Shown here: positions 51,701-63,765 of the stretch, piece by piece
Numbering within the stretch: position 1 is the first letter of the stretch
How the letters are laid out: every line of letters begins with the position of its first letter
Assembly (NCBI GenBank): GCA_013397935.1
Contig: VZRN01004187.1
Span: 277,410-341,409, forward strand
Length of the DNA stretch: 64,000 nucleotides
DNA from: Dasyornis broadbenti
Taxonomy: Eukaryota > Chordata > Aves > Passeriformes > Dasyornithidae
Reading direction: 5' to 3'
Position numbers and translations under genes: made by a program
Notes under the pieces: generated by a model
The model's input: the letters and a program-made list of their open reading frames with translations, nothing else
Database searches by the model: none
Told to the model about the DNA's origin: nothing

Positions 51701-54700
51701 ATTTCTACAGGAAAAAATAATCAGGATTCAGAATCTGGGATACTGAGTGCACAAGAAAATTCAGGAGTCTCTGGTGTTTTGTATGATTTGATTTCCCAAC
51801 TCTTTATCAGCCCAACAAGTGCTGGGCCAAACATGAGGGACTGTGTAACTCCAGAGCAGCCACAGACAGTATCAGATAATTTCAGCATTTTTTGGTCTTT
51901 TTACAGAACTGTATCTAAAATAAAGCACAGCATAAATGTGCTATCTTTATACAGAGAATGAAGCAAACCTAGCAATACCTGCAGAAAAGTCAGCAGCAAA
52001 AAGCAATACAGGTTTTATTGAAGGTGACAAGCTGAACACCTTCTCCGCAGAAATAAAGAACCAAAATACAGGAAGAAAATCAAACTTCCTGTATACTCTG
52101 ATTTTTTGGTTTGAGGTTTTGCTCTCTGATGAAGAATTATTTAGCAGTTTTGAGGTGCTAAATGGAAACTTCATCTTTTCTTACTGGTGGCTGCAAATCA
52201 AAACGCAGCTATTGCAGCAAAGACCAAAACAAAAATAAATGGTCGAAAGAGCTTTCGTTATCTTATCTCCCGTTTTTCTGTCTGGGATTTTTTTCCAGCT
52301 TCTCCACCCATGGAATTTTAACAGGCTGCATTCATACCCAACAGTGACCATAAATAATACCGTGTTTACAAAACCACCAATTCACAAGTGCCAAAGAACA
52401 CAGAAAGTGGTGTTGCAACTGTATTACACATGCAAGGTGAGGCAGGATTGCAGTTGCTACGACAGAAATACTGAAAAATGTTTCAGCTTTAGGAAAACCG
52501 CTGAGAAGTTGTACTTTGCACAACCATTCTAGAATATTTTTCTCCTCTGCAGTCAGTGGGTTTTACAAGTTCAGGGTTTTTAGGCATGAGCACACTGGAC
52601 ACCTTTGTCTCTCTCTAGTTTATACATCTGACTCAGCAAGGGAAAGCTCTTCAGCAGATTCCACAGGGTTCAGCATTTACTGAGCACTGTTGCCAGCTGG
52701 GTTAATGGCCTGAGAACAGAGTAATTAAGAGCTGAACCTGCCCTTTGAAGGGCTGGGTGGGAGCTGCTGCGATCCAGAACGTTCAGACAGATGAGCAGTG
52801 TACAGGCAGTACTGAAGGGTGTCAGGGTAATTACATCTGAGCAAATCCCTTTGACTGATTTAGTGGAAAACTGAAAGGAATTCTGCTCACCTGGGCACTC
52901 ACAGCCACCCCCTTTGGCTCTGTTGGCCACGGCTGCTGCGTAAGATCTCGCGTCCAGGATCAAAAGCTTCTGAGGCTGGATTGCCAAACTCTCTGCTCCT
53001 GAGGCATTGGAGATGGAGGAGTCTGGGGAGGAGGAAATGGGTGAGGAACTCAAAGGATCCTTCTGACACTGGTTACAACACGATTCTCTCAGTTCCACAA
53101 CACACATGCATTGGAATGGGGACTAAATACAACAGATTCAACCTGTTACAGCACAGGAGATTAAACTTTGACATAAAGCTCTGCCCTCTACAGAAAAGCA
53201 ACACACTGCCTTACCAAATTCCACATCAGAGAGGTCCCCTCCATTGGAGAAATCTCTGGAACAATTCCCATTCATTAACTTGTTACTGTTGGACCTGGAG
53301 TCTGAGGCACAGGCTTTGGCTACGGACTGGACCAGGTGCTCGTCGTCGGCGTTCCTCCAGCCCCACCAGCTCACCTCGGGCTGGCCGCAGCGGGAGATCA
53401 CTGCCCCATTGCTCTGGTGCCTGGGAAAACACGGAATACAGAGTTAACCATCACAATAAAGAGCACAGAGGGCACAAAAAATTCAGTGGTGTGCTCCAGT
53501 AGCTTCATTCCCACCGGGGACCATCGCTCTGCAGTAATCCCCAACCTGGGATTCAGTGGCAGCTTCCTATCAGAATGATGGCTGTGACCACAGTCACTGA
53601 CAGGGGAAAGTCAAAGCAAGGTCAGGAAGAGAAAACAAAGCATCTTCTTGCTCAATGTTGCGGCCTGTTGGGCAGTGAAAGCTGGGGAGTGTTTTGGAAA
53701 AGCAGGTGTGGCGAGAGAGAGGAATGTAACACCTGCTGGATGGGGGATAACTGAGGAACGCCCTAACCTGGACATGGCTCTTGGCTCCTGGGAGGTGACA
53801 TTCAAGAAAAAAATCCCATTTTTTAACGTGTTTGAAGAGTCAGTAGTTATTTCCTTAAACCTGACCTGGCTTCTTGTATTACACATAAAGAACGGATCTG
53901 GAATAATTAAAACTTATTGAACCATTGCAAACATGCTCTGAAAAGGATTTGAAGACTCTCCCCTATAATCTATTATAAAAAGAGGACTGAAATGTATTAT
54001 CACAGTAATTCTACTCACTGCCTTTGTGCTGGCACTTCCCACTGCTGCCACCAGCTCTGTGACTCCCCAGTCACTGAAGTGTTTGCAGCTGGCAGGAGCA
54101 ACCTTCTCCCTGACCTTCCCCAGCAGCTCCCTGAATTCAGGGAGATCAGCCCTGGGGAAGAAGGCCCAGTTGTGGGTACAGAGAGCTGCAGGTGGAGCGG
54201 CCAGAGCAGCACAGACACAAGTTCTGGGGCACCTCAAAATATTTAATCCCTACCTCATGTCCCAGCTGAAATATCCCAGCAGTCATCTACACACTGCTCT
54301 TCTCTATTTACGTCAAAGAATCATGGAATGGTTTGGGTTGTGAGGAGTCTTAAAGCTCATCCAGTCCCACCCCCTGCCATGGGCAGGGACACCTTCCACT
54401 GTCCCAGGCTGCTCCAAGCCCTGTCCAGCCTGGCCTTGGACACTGCCATGGATCCAGGGGCAGCCACAGCTGCTCTGGGCACCCTGGACCAGGGCCTCCC
54501 ACCCTCCCAGGGAACAATTCCTTCCCAAGATCCCATCTATCCCTGCCCTCTGGCACTGGGAAGCCATTCCCTGTGTCCTGTCCCTCCATGCCTTGTCCCC
54601 AGTCCCTCTCCAGCTCTCCTGGAGCCCCTTTGGGCACTGGCAGGGGCTCTGAGCTCTCCCTGGAGCCTTCTCTTCTCCAGGTGAACACCCCCAGCTCTCC

Positions 54701-57700
54701 CAGCCTGGCTCCAGAGCAGAGGGACTCCAGCCCTTGGAGCATCTCCATGGCCTCCTCTGGACTCCTCCAGCAGCTCCATGTCCTTCCTGTGCTGGGCCCC
54801 AGGGCTGGGGCAGCTCTGCAGGTGGGGTCTCACCTGAGCGGGGCACAGGGGCAGAATCCCCCCTCCCCTGCTGCCCACACCATGGGATCAGCCCAGCACA
54901 CCGGCGGATTTCTGGGAATAACAGCTTTTCAAGCAGAAATGCCTCCAGGCAATGCTGTTCTCACCCACAAGTCCCACCTGAACCCTGGATTTCCAAAGCA
55001 TGGACATGCCAATCACAATTCCTATTTGTTATGATGCAGGAAAAGACTTTAAGACCCTCCTGAAAACAAACTGCCCACCTCAGCTCCAGGGCAACCAGGA
55101 CTTGTTCAATTCCGTCTAATCAGGGAACCGAGGGTGCTGAGGGTCAGCTTAATCTTTAAGCAAATCTCAACAGTCTCAGCCCTGAACAGGAAGCCAGCCC
55201 ACCCAAAGCGGCAAATGTTGACTTTTTCGCTCTGAGCACTGTGATGGATGTTTCTGGAGGTGTGACAGGCTGGTTTGTGCTGTGCTGTCAGAGCTGTCAC
55301 CCCCGGGTGCTGCGCGGCACCTCCTCCGCAGTGTCCCCGCGGGCACCGCGTGGGCGCCGCCACCTCCTGCTCCTCATCCAACAGCAACACAGGGACACGG
55401 CTCCGCGGTGCAGAGCCTTCAAGTGATCAAACAGGCTGGGATATGGGGTCTGAAGTATTTTTCATAGCTCTTTTATAATTGTTTCATATAAAATCCCTTC
55501 AGTGAGAGGAAGCACTGACATGCCGCGTTAAGTGAGGCGAAGGAAAAGCGATGCGAAGCCACGGCTCTTACACCGGGTGCCAGCCGACTGCAGGCACAGG
55601 GAAATGGATTTCTGCTGGAATTAATAGCCTTCCACAAACAGCTCTACCCATAGCAAATTAGTTCAGGAAAAAATACGTGCCAATCACTGAAAGGCCACCT
55701 AGTTCCCCACTATGCTTGCACAAATAAAAGAAAATAAAACATCATTATACGTGTAAGAAATCTATTTTGAACAGAGCAGCTCATTTATTTTTCCATATGT
55801 TCTCCCAGATTTCATTACTACCTGCTGCAGAATAATTTTCATAGTTTCATAAAGAGTTATATTTTCATCTGCAGGTTCTTGCCTTGCATTATACCACAAA
55901 TAATGAAGAATCATTAGGCCAGGAGATGAGCTTGTTGGTGGCTGTGCAGCCCCACCAATGTCCTGCACAAATCTGCCACGTTCAGAGGGACCAGAAATCA
56001 GCACACAATTCTATTTAGGGGCATGCTGGAAGCTGAGGAATCCCGCTCATTCCGACTGGACTGGCCACAGAGATAAAAAACAGCCAGTGTGATGCTGAGG
56101 TCTTTGGGGATAGAGCTGGGATAAGAGGGCATCACTCAGAGCTCAGGAACAAAACAAAAGGATTCAAAAAACTTAAAGCGAAACCTCCACGGAAAATTCC
56201 CTAGAGACAAAGAAGCCTTTGGCCCCCTGCAGAACCCAAGGGTAAATCAGCATGAGGTGACTCTAAAGCCCTTGACAAGCTGTTGGACACCTCTGCACGG
56301 CCCTCATCCTCCCTGTGTTCACATCACCTTGGAGAACAACAATAAATCCCCCAAGTCCTTGCAACCACACAGCAGGGAGGACTAAGGAAGGGTGAACTGC
56401 TCCCTGTACTGCATTTCTGAACCACCAGCACCTGTACTGGAAAAGGCATTGCTGCATTTCAGGGCTGTAACTCAGCAGCGGAACAGGGCTGTTCTCCTGT
56501 GCCTGTGTGGGTGCTCACTCTCAGCAGTGCAAGGCTAAAGGATGCTTCCACACCGAGAATTTCCACGGAGCCTCTCAAGATGCTGTTTCCATGAGGTAGG
56601 AAGCCCTCTCTATTGTCTTCCTAAAAAAATCCTAAGAGCCTTCTCTGTAATATTGATTTTCTGGGGCCAGATTTATCTACATAAATTATTGTTCCCACAG
56701 AGGTTGAGACCGTGGCTGCCCCATCCCTGGAAGTGTTCCAGGCTGAGCTGGACGGGGCTGGGAGCACCCTGGGATAGTGGAGGTGTCCCTGCCCATGGCA
56801 GGGGGTGGAATGGGATGAGCTTTAAGAACCCTCCCAACCCAGTCTGTGTTTCTGTGACTATGAAATATGTGAAATATGTGAATAGGTTTAAAAAATTTGA
56901 AACAGAAAGGAAAACTGCAGGGTCTGGGTGTGAGATTTCTCTACAAGTCTGATCACTGAATAGAAGCAACATTCTTGACCCTCCAATCTCCACAGAGCAT
57001 TCCTGGAGCTTGTCTCTGAATTCAGCCTTGACTGCTTTACAGGGAAAATGAATTTCCTGTTGCCAGTGTCTGTCTCTGGTCTCTGTCCCAGTGTTCAGCC
57101 TCTGAAACAAGTGACTGGACTAATTTAAAAAAAAATCCTGATTGCTTCTTTTTGCCCTGAAGTAAAGCGAAAAGAGGTTAAGTAATGTGATCAATAATAA
57201 AACTAAAATTATTAAGTCCCAAAATAATTTCAATGGATAAAAAGTGTTGAGTAAGTTCTTGCCCCTTGCTCCACCGAAGTAAGAAAAAAAGCTATTTTAA
57301 TGTATATATACATATATATATATATGGAATTCCAATCACAGATTCATGGAATGATTTGGGTGGGAAAGGACCCTAAATCTCATCCAGTTCCACCCCTCCC
57401 ATGGGCAGGGACACCTTCCCCTAGACCAAGATGCTCCAAGCCCTGTCCAACCCAGAAATCATCCTCCCCTCACCGCTGTGAGCTCTATTAGAGCCCAGAA
57501 TGATGAACTGGATGTCCTGAAAAATCTATTACTAAATGTCAAGATAAGGAAAAAAAAAAAAGAAATCAAGAAAGAGAAACACTTTTCTCTCGCTGATTTG
57601 AAGCTCGGCAATGAAACCCCATGTGTGATTTACCACCCAGAGCCTCAGCAGAACTGCAGAAAATTGAACACGGGGACAGAACAATTTCAGACTCTGTGGT

Positions 57701-60700
57701 CTTTTGACTTTTCAATTGCTCTTCCATAAATCCCTGGAATGCAAGGTGTTCCCAGGAATGAGAATAAAGTGCTTTCCTTTCGTGCAATGATGATGGGAGG
57801 GGGAATGCTGCCCTGGGGAAGTGTGTTTGCAGGTGAGGTGTCCCCTAATTATGTGACAACTGCAGGAAAGGCCCAAAAGCTGAACCCAAACCCACACATA
57901 AATCACACATTTCTCCTTTATACGTATTTGTAATAGATATACACACATTTAGGACTGTAATAATAAAATATCCAGGTTTTTAAAAGTCAGCATATGCTGG
58001 AAACCATTTTTCTGCCCTCCCAGGGCTGAGCAGAGGAGGGAACAACTCCTTCATGATTCCAAAAGAGACCACGCTAAAGCCCTTTGTTGTTTGAGAGCAA
58101 AAGGAGGAAAGACAGGAGGATTTAGAGATAATGGTTTGCTGCCATGAGCCAATTTGTTCTGCTTTCACAGAACAAGAACCCTTGAGCTCAGTAAATAGTG
58201 TTTTGTGGCCTACAGCTCTCCTGCCCTTGGCTCCACCGACCCAGACTCCAAAGATTTGCCAACTTTCCTGCTCTCTACGTTCACAAGGAATGGGTGGTGA
58301 GGCTTAGGGAATACCAGTATTCATTGTCTTTTTAATCCCTTTGTCATCTGATGTTTTAAAGAGGTTTTAAAGATTTATGGGAGGATAACCACCCCAGGGA
58401 AGGGGCCATGGTCTTACATGACAGGTTTATAGGATCATGGAATGGTTTGGGTGGGAACAGACTTTAAAGCTCATCTCATTCCATCCCCTGCCAGGGCAGG
58501 GACACCTTCCACTATTCCAGGTTGCTCCAAGCCCTGTCCAGCCTGGCCTTGGACACTTCCAGGGATAGGGCAGCCATAAAATATGAACACAATCCAAAAT
58601 ATTTGAAAAAAAAAAATCCCCAGATGCTGAAATATATTTCTTACTAAAAAAGCTGTCAAATACCAGCCTCTCACACAAGCAGTTTTATCACGAAGAATTG
58701 CTGGACTCAGTCTAAGGAAGGGACTGTGTAATTAAAACTATCTAAAATATGGAGATAAGAGCTAAACTGTACATTAATTTTTAATTTGAGTTTTAGATCT
58801 CCTTCAAGTAATTCTGGTATTTGTCCTTGTTTATACTGCAGTCTGAGAATTAGCCAGATGAGTCAGGGAAAAGCCAAGAGTACCCAGCCAGGGAGGCCAT
58901 TTATCAGTTCTCCACTGATGTCTTTATCTTGCTTTTTTTCATTTTCATATTAAGAAAATTTAAAAATCAATCTTAACTGGGGTGACTGCCCTCAGAATGA
59001 TTTGCAGGAGATGCAAATGCTCAGTGCTCCTCCAGTGTGTGTTTGGAATTCTAAATGCAGCTCATTATTCCCACTCGGAGCGCACGTGTAGCAAGTCTGC
59101 CTTACCCAGAGCTACCCGAGCACCTTCTAAAATTCCCAGCTAGGACTTATTCCAGTTTTCCTTTGCCAGAACTGCCTGTTTCCAGCCCAGGGAAGGCAGT
59201 TCCAGCTGTTCCTCACCTGTACACCACGGCTGGGATGCGCTTCCAGGAGCGGAAGCTGGCCACGCTCTCCAGCTCCTTATCCGTGATCCAGGCGGGAACG
59301 ATGATCTCCTGGGGGTAACTGCCACACAGCCTGGGGGGAAAGTGGGGCAAGGTCAGGGATACAGAGCAGCTCCAGACTTCCCAGAGAGCACAAGGCAGCA
59401 GTGCAGGAACCCCTTTTGCTAATTCCTGCATCCCTGAAGGTTAAGAAGTTCCCCTTTCTCCAGCATTAAATATGGAGGAAGGGCTCTTTCTCCTTCCCTC
59501 GACTCGCAGAGGCCAAGGCAGAGCTTCCTCCTGCAGGGACACCAACCACCAGCTGCAAGTCATTATTGTGCACAGGCAGAGCACTGAAGCTGTTCCATCA
59601 CAAAGTGTTCCGGCTGGGTTTGCTCTGAGCTGGACTGGGGAGCAGCAGGAACACCCTGTCCCCCCCAGCTGAGGATCACAGAGCACCTTCCTCTGCTCCA
59701 GAGCCTAAAGAGGACTTTTGTCTGCACTTTCAGTGCCTCAGGAAGTGTTTTCTCTCGTTCATTCATCTACAAGTTTAACTCTTCCATATCTGTTTGGGTT
59801 TTTCTTTAATACACGTCTTTGCGGCAAGTTAGAGAATAAGACACAATTTAAAAAATGTTCTACAATATTCAAACTCCAAACAAGTTCAAACTCCACTCTG
59901 CTCACTTAAGATCTCCCTTAGAATGCTTATTCTCTATGAAGCCACATCAAAATCTGGTATTTCCAAGCCTAAAATACTGTAGCAGCTAATAAAACATTCA
60001 ATAATTAAAAGCACATTTTTTCTATAAACCAACCGAAAAAAAAAAAAAAATCAAAATTTTAATTGTCCTTTCTTGGGAACTGTAGAGGTTGAAAAAGTTT
60101 CAGTAATTGAGAGTTTTGAGATGCAATTTGGCTGTGGAGGAGCAGCCCCATCACTTACTTGTACTTCTCATTGATGTTGGAAATCCTCCAGGCATTGTTC
60201 ATATCAAACCCCATCCGTTCCACTTCGTTCTTAAACCTGGAAGTTACGTGTTCTCCTGGGGATCAAGAGCAGAGGGAGAAAATGAATGGGAAATAAGGAA
60301 TTAAGATTCCTACTTCGCAAAGTAATTAGAGAAAAGCAGCACATCCCTCAGACCAAACCCACCAGCTGCATTTCACAGCCTCATTTTGACATTTGCACTG
60401 ATGCCTCTCCCTGGCCAACTCTCCAGAAATCCAAAAGTCCAGCAAGGAGGTCTTCTCTGAAACTACCAACTTCTAGAAATTCGTGTGAAAAAAACAATGC
60501 TGCAGATCAGAACCAAGGACATCAGCAAAGGAACTGAGATCCATCAGCAATCCAAGAGGGATGGTTGGAAGTTCAGAAGAATTTTGTATCAACGAGAAGA
60601 ATGCGAAGCCCTGGTGAAAGGGTAAGACCTGGAATGTGCTCTGGAACGTGGGCAATCCATTGAATATGCATTTCCAGCCCCAGGTTTCCTGTCTGGCCGG

Positions 60701-63327
60701 AGGCAAGTCCTGTCATTTATCCTGCATCTCAGTTTTCCATCGTAAATTGGACATTATTCCTCCGTGAGTCATGTGGAGATAGGAAGGTAAAATGCATAAA
60801 TGATTGTTTGACACAAAGATCAGTCTCAAGAGCCTCGCAAATTCCTGGATTAATACATTAAAGGAAGCGGAATGAGCCCCATTTATTTCCTAGACACTTT
60901 GTTTTAAAGTCTCAAAATACAATTGAAAAATATACAATGGCAATAAAGACTAGAAAGACAGAAAGTCTGGAGAACGAGACTAAATTTCCAGGCTTCCAAG
61001 GCTAAGAAAAGTGCTAAATTTAATGAGCATGTGAGCAGCACCAGATAAGTGATTCTGAAAGTCCATCCATTCCTTGTCTCTTTAAATTACTCTATCATTA
61101 AATCCTGAGGCAGAGCAGCACCCACGGGGGGGAAAAACCTGCTGAAAAATTAATGCTTTAAGTATTACATCTTTCTATTAAATATTTTAGAAAACCCTTA
61201 AAGTCTTTCAATCCCCCAGATATCTGTAGATACACATTTAACTCCACGATGTAAATGCACATGTCTGAAACGATTTTTAATGCCACGTTACAGAACAATT
61301 AGAGATATATAGAAATAGGTAAATTAAGAATATAGACAGCAGCCTAATTACAAGATTTAATTAACTACAGTGTTATACAGATCTTTTGTCAAGAGCAGAG
61401 GTGAAATAGGACAACACATTCCAGTCAGGCAACAACTTCTGGCAGGTTTATCCTTAGCAGTGAGTTTTTAATTTAAAAATCCCACAAATACTTTTGCTGG
61501 AGCACCACGAGGATGGGCTTTGCCATCAGCTGCTCCTTAAATCTTGGGATATATCCTTAAGGATTTTTTTTGGCTAGCAAATGAGAATATTGGAAATATC
61601 CCCAGTCAAAGCTGCACAGCCCTGGTGATTTTTAAGAGAAACTCGTAAAACTACATAAATGAAATATTCTGTTTGATTTTTCCATCTTAATTTGCAGCTA
61701 CTGTGAAGCCACAGGTTTTCCTCTTGGAGATGAAACCCCAGCTTTAGCATTTTGTCCATTCCTCCTGAACTGCTGGTATTTTAAAAGGCACTTTGAGCCA
61801 ACATTGATAATATTTAGAAGCATCCCAATCCACTCTCAAAATCCCAGGAAACACAAACTAGGTATTTCGTGGCTTTGTGCTTCCTAGTAAAGGTGACCCA
61901 GTGAGCCACAGGGATCTCTATTACAGATCCTGCTTGTCTTTATGTCCCAGAAAATATGTTCTGTTGACACTTGGATGGATTTTGAAGCACTTTAGTACTT
62001 TTGTCTGTATCTACCAAATAATGGGTTCCTTGGAAAAGAGAAATGACAATGTCTTGGGATTGACTTCTCCAACTCCATTCACACTGATTTATTTCAGCTA
62101 TAACTCAGCTGTTTGAAGGAGAACATCTACCCCCAGCAACAGGGAGCTACAGGGGAATACAGTTATGTTAAAGAAAATGATTTGATAGACAAAGCTGCAA
62201 GAAAAAATTCAACTGGTACAAGTTAATAAAAAAGGTAAATGTTGCTTCTTTTCCCTGGAAATGTTCAAGGCCAGGCTGGACTTGGAGAAGCCTGGGCTGG
62301 TGGAAGGTGCCCCTGCCCATGGTAGAGGGTAGAATGGGATGGGCTTTAAGGTCCCTTCCAATCCAAACCATTCCACAATTCCACGATTATCCTAACCTAG
62401 CATTAGGCTGAAGTCCCTCTGTTTCAGTGAGGAAGAGGAGACTCAGCAAGCCTTCCACAGCTCTGCCAGCTCCCATTTCCCTCATTTCGTTAGAAGGGAA
62501 AAGCCCTGCGTGCGAAACTCTGCTCTGAGGAGATTTTTGGCATTTTCCGTAGCTGCTAACGAAGTGTGGGAACAGGAACAGAGCAGGAATGGGGCCAAGG
62601 AGCTCCTCCTCCCACCTGTGTGATCCCTGCCCTTGCCCTTGCCATGAGAGCCTGTGCCCAGCTCCAGAGCAACCTCAGCAACAAGGACAGAATCCCAGGA
62701 ACATCCCTCAGCCTGGTAACTGGGACACTTCCCTGAGGCAGGGAATTGTGACTGACAGCAGATTGCAGGGGGCCTGGAAATCAGATTTCTTACACTCAAA
62801 TAAGTGCTACAACCTCCAGCATGCCAAGTTTGAGCTTTTATTACTCATGGGCTTCTCAAGCTCTCCAGCAAGGATGGTATTCCATTATAACAGGCCACTC
62901 ACTGCCTGTGGCTGTGAATGAACCTCAGGAGCAGCTCAGGGCCTCCCTTCTCCTCCCCAACATCCACCTTGGAAACCACAGCTCCAGACAGTTACAAAAC
63001 ACGTGGCAATCAACACAAAATGGTTTCGATTGAAAGCTGCTGTGGTGATGAACAAAGTGCTGTTGGTTTTAGTCCTGACTGACTGAACCAAATCCACCCC
63101 AATAACTCCCTGGGGATATCCAGGTGCTGCTTTGGTGATCCCAAGGGTGTTCCCACCTACCTGGGCGACACAAGTCCCCGTGCTGCTCCTTCTCGCTGGC
63201 ATAAACCTCCATGCACCAGGCGTGGTAGGCAAAGGAGAACAGGTCCTCTATCTTGGACGGGGGGCGGATGGCATTGTTCAGCCTCTTCAGCCAGTCCTGG
63301 CACTGCTCAAAGGTGGAAAACTGACAC
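36617..63327 (-). CDS. MTMR4: MTMR4, FYVE-type myotubularin phosphoinositide 3-phosphatase; 5' part outside window
   Basis: Fourteen minus-strand exons give 1098 residues without a break; mammalian MTMR4 is about 1195, so roughly the first 95 residues lie right of the window. Order: end of PH-GRAM (FSTFEQCQDWLKRLNNAI), myotubularin phosphatase domain with the Cys-x5-Arg site in VHCSDGWDRTPQIVALAKLL, a 466-codon low-complexity linker exon with SFDNLTTACDSSVP, a coiled coil (IQQRLRQIETGHQQEVETL), and a FYVE zinc finger with WLPD and RKHHCRNCG. It ends DKPITATSN. MTMR3 differs here (ends KKPIATASS), so the MTMR4 call is firm. Family knowledge: it hydrolyses PI3P and PI(3,5)P2 on endosomes. Active-site Cys, Asp and Arg are present, so the enzyme should be active. 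The gene is convergent with the dehydrogenase; introns contain many CR1 copies and a 36-bp minisatellite. Confidence 0.97.
37099..37232 (-). mobile_element. CR1 LINE 3' fragment
   Basis: CATGGAATGGTTTAGGTGAG through GGCCTTGGACACTTCCAGGC. It lies in the last MTMR4 intron, sense to the gene. Confidence 0.9.
40161..40249 (-). CDS. MTMR4: MTMR4 FYVE exon 1
   Basis: Encodes VTRWLPDHLAAHCYGCDSAF then WLASRKHHCR. It supplies the WxxD and R-K-HHCR motifs that bind PI3P. Confidence 0.97.
40498..40608 (-). CDS. MTMR4: MTMR4 exon
   Basis: Encodes TSIPDSESNLDQNCLSRCST and EIFSEASWEQVDKQDTE. Phase 0 at both ends, donor GTACAG. Confidence 0.97.
41924..42061. repeat. 36-bp minisatellite, ~3.8 units
   Basis: Three perfect 36-bp units starting TAAACCAGGGGTCTGCTTGG plus a fourth with a single-base deletion. 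It lies in an MTMR4 intron. The period is a multiple of three, which creates repeated open frames on both strands. Confidence 0.95.
42315..43713 (-). CDS. MTMR4: MTMR4 large linker exon
   Basis: This 1399-nt exon encodes 466 residues. It starts LPKTRSFDNLTTACDSSVPT and contains SDPSLNEKWQEHRRSLELSS and EGQMENILQEATKDD. A long acidic/serine-rich stretch follows, then the coiled coil and NGDYGDEV. The ends are conserved with human MTMR4; the middle is much more divergent, as expected of a disordered region. The donor is GTGAGT. Confidence 0.97.
44360..44505 (-). CDS. MTMR4: MTMR4 exon, end of phosphatase domain
   Basis: Encodes VLYPVCHVRNLMLWSAVYLP, then a Pro/Ser-rich stretch. The donor is GTGAGC. 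Confidence 0.97.
45085..45256 (+). mobile_element. CR1-related LINE fragment (older subfamily)
   Basis: GAGTGTTTGGACAATGCACT ... GATCCTGGTGGGTCCCTTCC ... ATATTCTGTGATTCTCTG follows the avian CR1 3' pattern. It is antisense to MTMR4. Confidence 0.8.
46407..46568 (-). mobile_element. CR1 LINE 3' fragment
   Basis: GTTTGGGCTGGAAGGGACCT through TCCAGGGATCCAGGGGCAGC, 128 bp from the MTMR4 exon at 46696. Confidence 0.92.
46696..46866 (-). CDS. MTMR4: MTMR4 exon
   Basis: Encodes VKLVQHTYSCLFGTFLCNNA and SLLRAANKAFKNLLYSSQSE. Phase 0 at both ends, donor GTATGT. Confidence 0.98.
48014..48152 (-). mobile_element. CR1 LINE 3' fragment
   Basis: ATGGATTGGTTTGTGTTGGA through GGCCTTGGACACTTCCAGAA, ending ~90 bp before the MTMR4 exon at 48245. 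Confidence 0.92.
48245..48430 (-). CDS. MTMR4: MTMR4 exon
   Basis: Encodes EWLDFGHKFADRCGHGENSD and FLQWLDCVHQLQRQFPCSFE. Phase 0 at both ends, donor GTGAGT. Confidence 0.98.
49087..49134. repeat. 24-bp tandem duplication
   Basis: Two units of GCTGTRATTAGAGCCAAAAT-type sequence in an MTMR4 intron. Confidence 0.85.
49964..50159 (-). CDS. MTMR4: MTMR4 exon with phosphatase active site
   Basis: Encodes WLSALESTKWLQHLSVLLKS and the P-loop VLVHCSDGWDRTPQ. The nucleophile Cys and the Arg of C-x5-R are both present. Confidence 0.98.
50905..51016 (-). CDS. MTMR4: MTMR4 exon
   Basis: Encodes YYPNCEVVFMGMANIHSIRK and LRLLCTQMPDPG. The donor is GTAAGT. Confidence 0.96.
52891..53022 (-). CDS. MTMR4: MTMR4 exon
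   Basis: Encodes QKLLILDARSYAAAVANRAK then GGGCECP. The acceptor is TCCTCCCCAG and the donor GTGAGC. Confidence 0.96.
53215..53420 (-). CDS. MTMR4: MTMR4 exon
   Basis: Encodes CGQPEVSWWGWRNADDEHLV and a serine/asparagine-rich stretch ending SDVEF. The donor is GTAAGG. Confidence 0.96.
54314..54885 (-). mobile_element. Long, well-preserved CR1 LINE 3' copy
   Basis: CAAAGAATCATGGAATGGTT to the TGGGGTCTCACCTGAGCGGG block, ~570 bp and near-identical to the 26082 copy. It lies in the large MTMR4 intron 53421-59216. Confidence 0.93.
56703..56866 (+). mobile_element. CR1 LINE 3' fragment
   Basis: GTGGCTGCCCCATCCCTGGA through CCCTGCCCATGGCAGGGGGT to CCCAACCCAGTC. Plus orientation, antisense to MTMR4. 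Confidence 0.9.
57300..57326. repeat. (TA)n microsatellite
   Basis: Alternating TA with one CA lies immediately beside a CR1 end. Confidence 0.9.
57337..57453 (-). mobile_element. CR1 LINE 3' fragment
   Basis: ATTCATGGAATGATTTGGGT through GATGCTCCAAGCCCTGTCCA. Its 3' end abuts the (TA)n tract. Confidence 0.9.
58430..58578 (-). mobile_element. CR1 LINE 3' fragment
   Basis: AGGATCATGGAATGGTTTGG through GGCCTTGGACACTTCCAGGG. Confidence 0.92.
59217..59330 (-). CDS. MTMR4: MTMR4 exon
   Basis: Encodes LCGSYPQEIIVPAWITDKEL and SFRSWKRIPAVVYR, a myotubularin domain hallmark. The donor is GTGAGG. Confidence 0.97.
60159..60255 (-). CDS. MTMR4: MTMR4 exon
   Basis: Encodes EHVTSRFKNEVERMGFDMNN then AWRISNINEKYK. 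The upstream acceptor ATCCCCAG at 60256 is chosen over the internal CCAG because it restores the phase and the EHVTSR block. Confidence 0.95.
62254..62388 (+). mobile_element. CR1 LINE 3' fragment
   Basis: CCTGGAAATGTTCAAGGCCA through GGTCCCTTCCAATCCAAACC, ending in AATTCCACGAT. Plus orientation. Confidence 0.9.
63161..63327 (-). CDS. MTMR4: MTMR4 exon, end of PH-GRAM domain
   Basis: First MTMR4 exon visible. It encodes CQFSTFEQCQDWLKRLNNAI and EDLFSFAYHAWCMEVYASE, with acceptor CTGGCACAG and donor GTAGGT. Confidence 0.95.
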
Positions 63328-63765
63328 CTGTGCCAGAGACAAACAATTCCTGGGTGATTTTCTGTAAGAGATGCCTCTCTAGGAGACGACAGGCTGAGCA
63401 TGAAAAGCTCTGTGAGAGCACAAAGTGAGAATTAACAACTTATTGACAACTTAGTTCTGCTTCCATGTGCATTCCAATGGGAAGTAAGAATGAAACCTGC
63501 GGATATGAGTAAGAAAACCACACTTAGGGAGTCAGGAATGACTGAGCAGCACTGTTCTGTGACTGTGAATACCCAGGGTGTGCCCTGCCAGGAATGAGGG
63601 GGACATTTCTCCATGTGTTACCTATGAAACCATGGAAAGATCACTGAGGTCAAAGACAGGAATGTGTTACAGCCCCTTCTAACTGCTGGAATCAAGGGGA
63701 AACTCAAAAAACTGTCACAGCCATAATGTACATATTATAACTATAACCATAGTGCTGTAAACAAG

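Noticed and set aside
36617..63327. MTMR3 as identity of the phosphatase gene
   Set aside because: The FYVE end (VPVPSQQLFEPSRVCKSCYS) and C terminus match MTMR4, not MTMR3.
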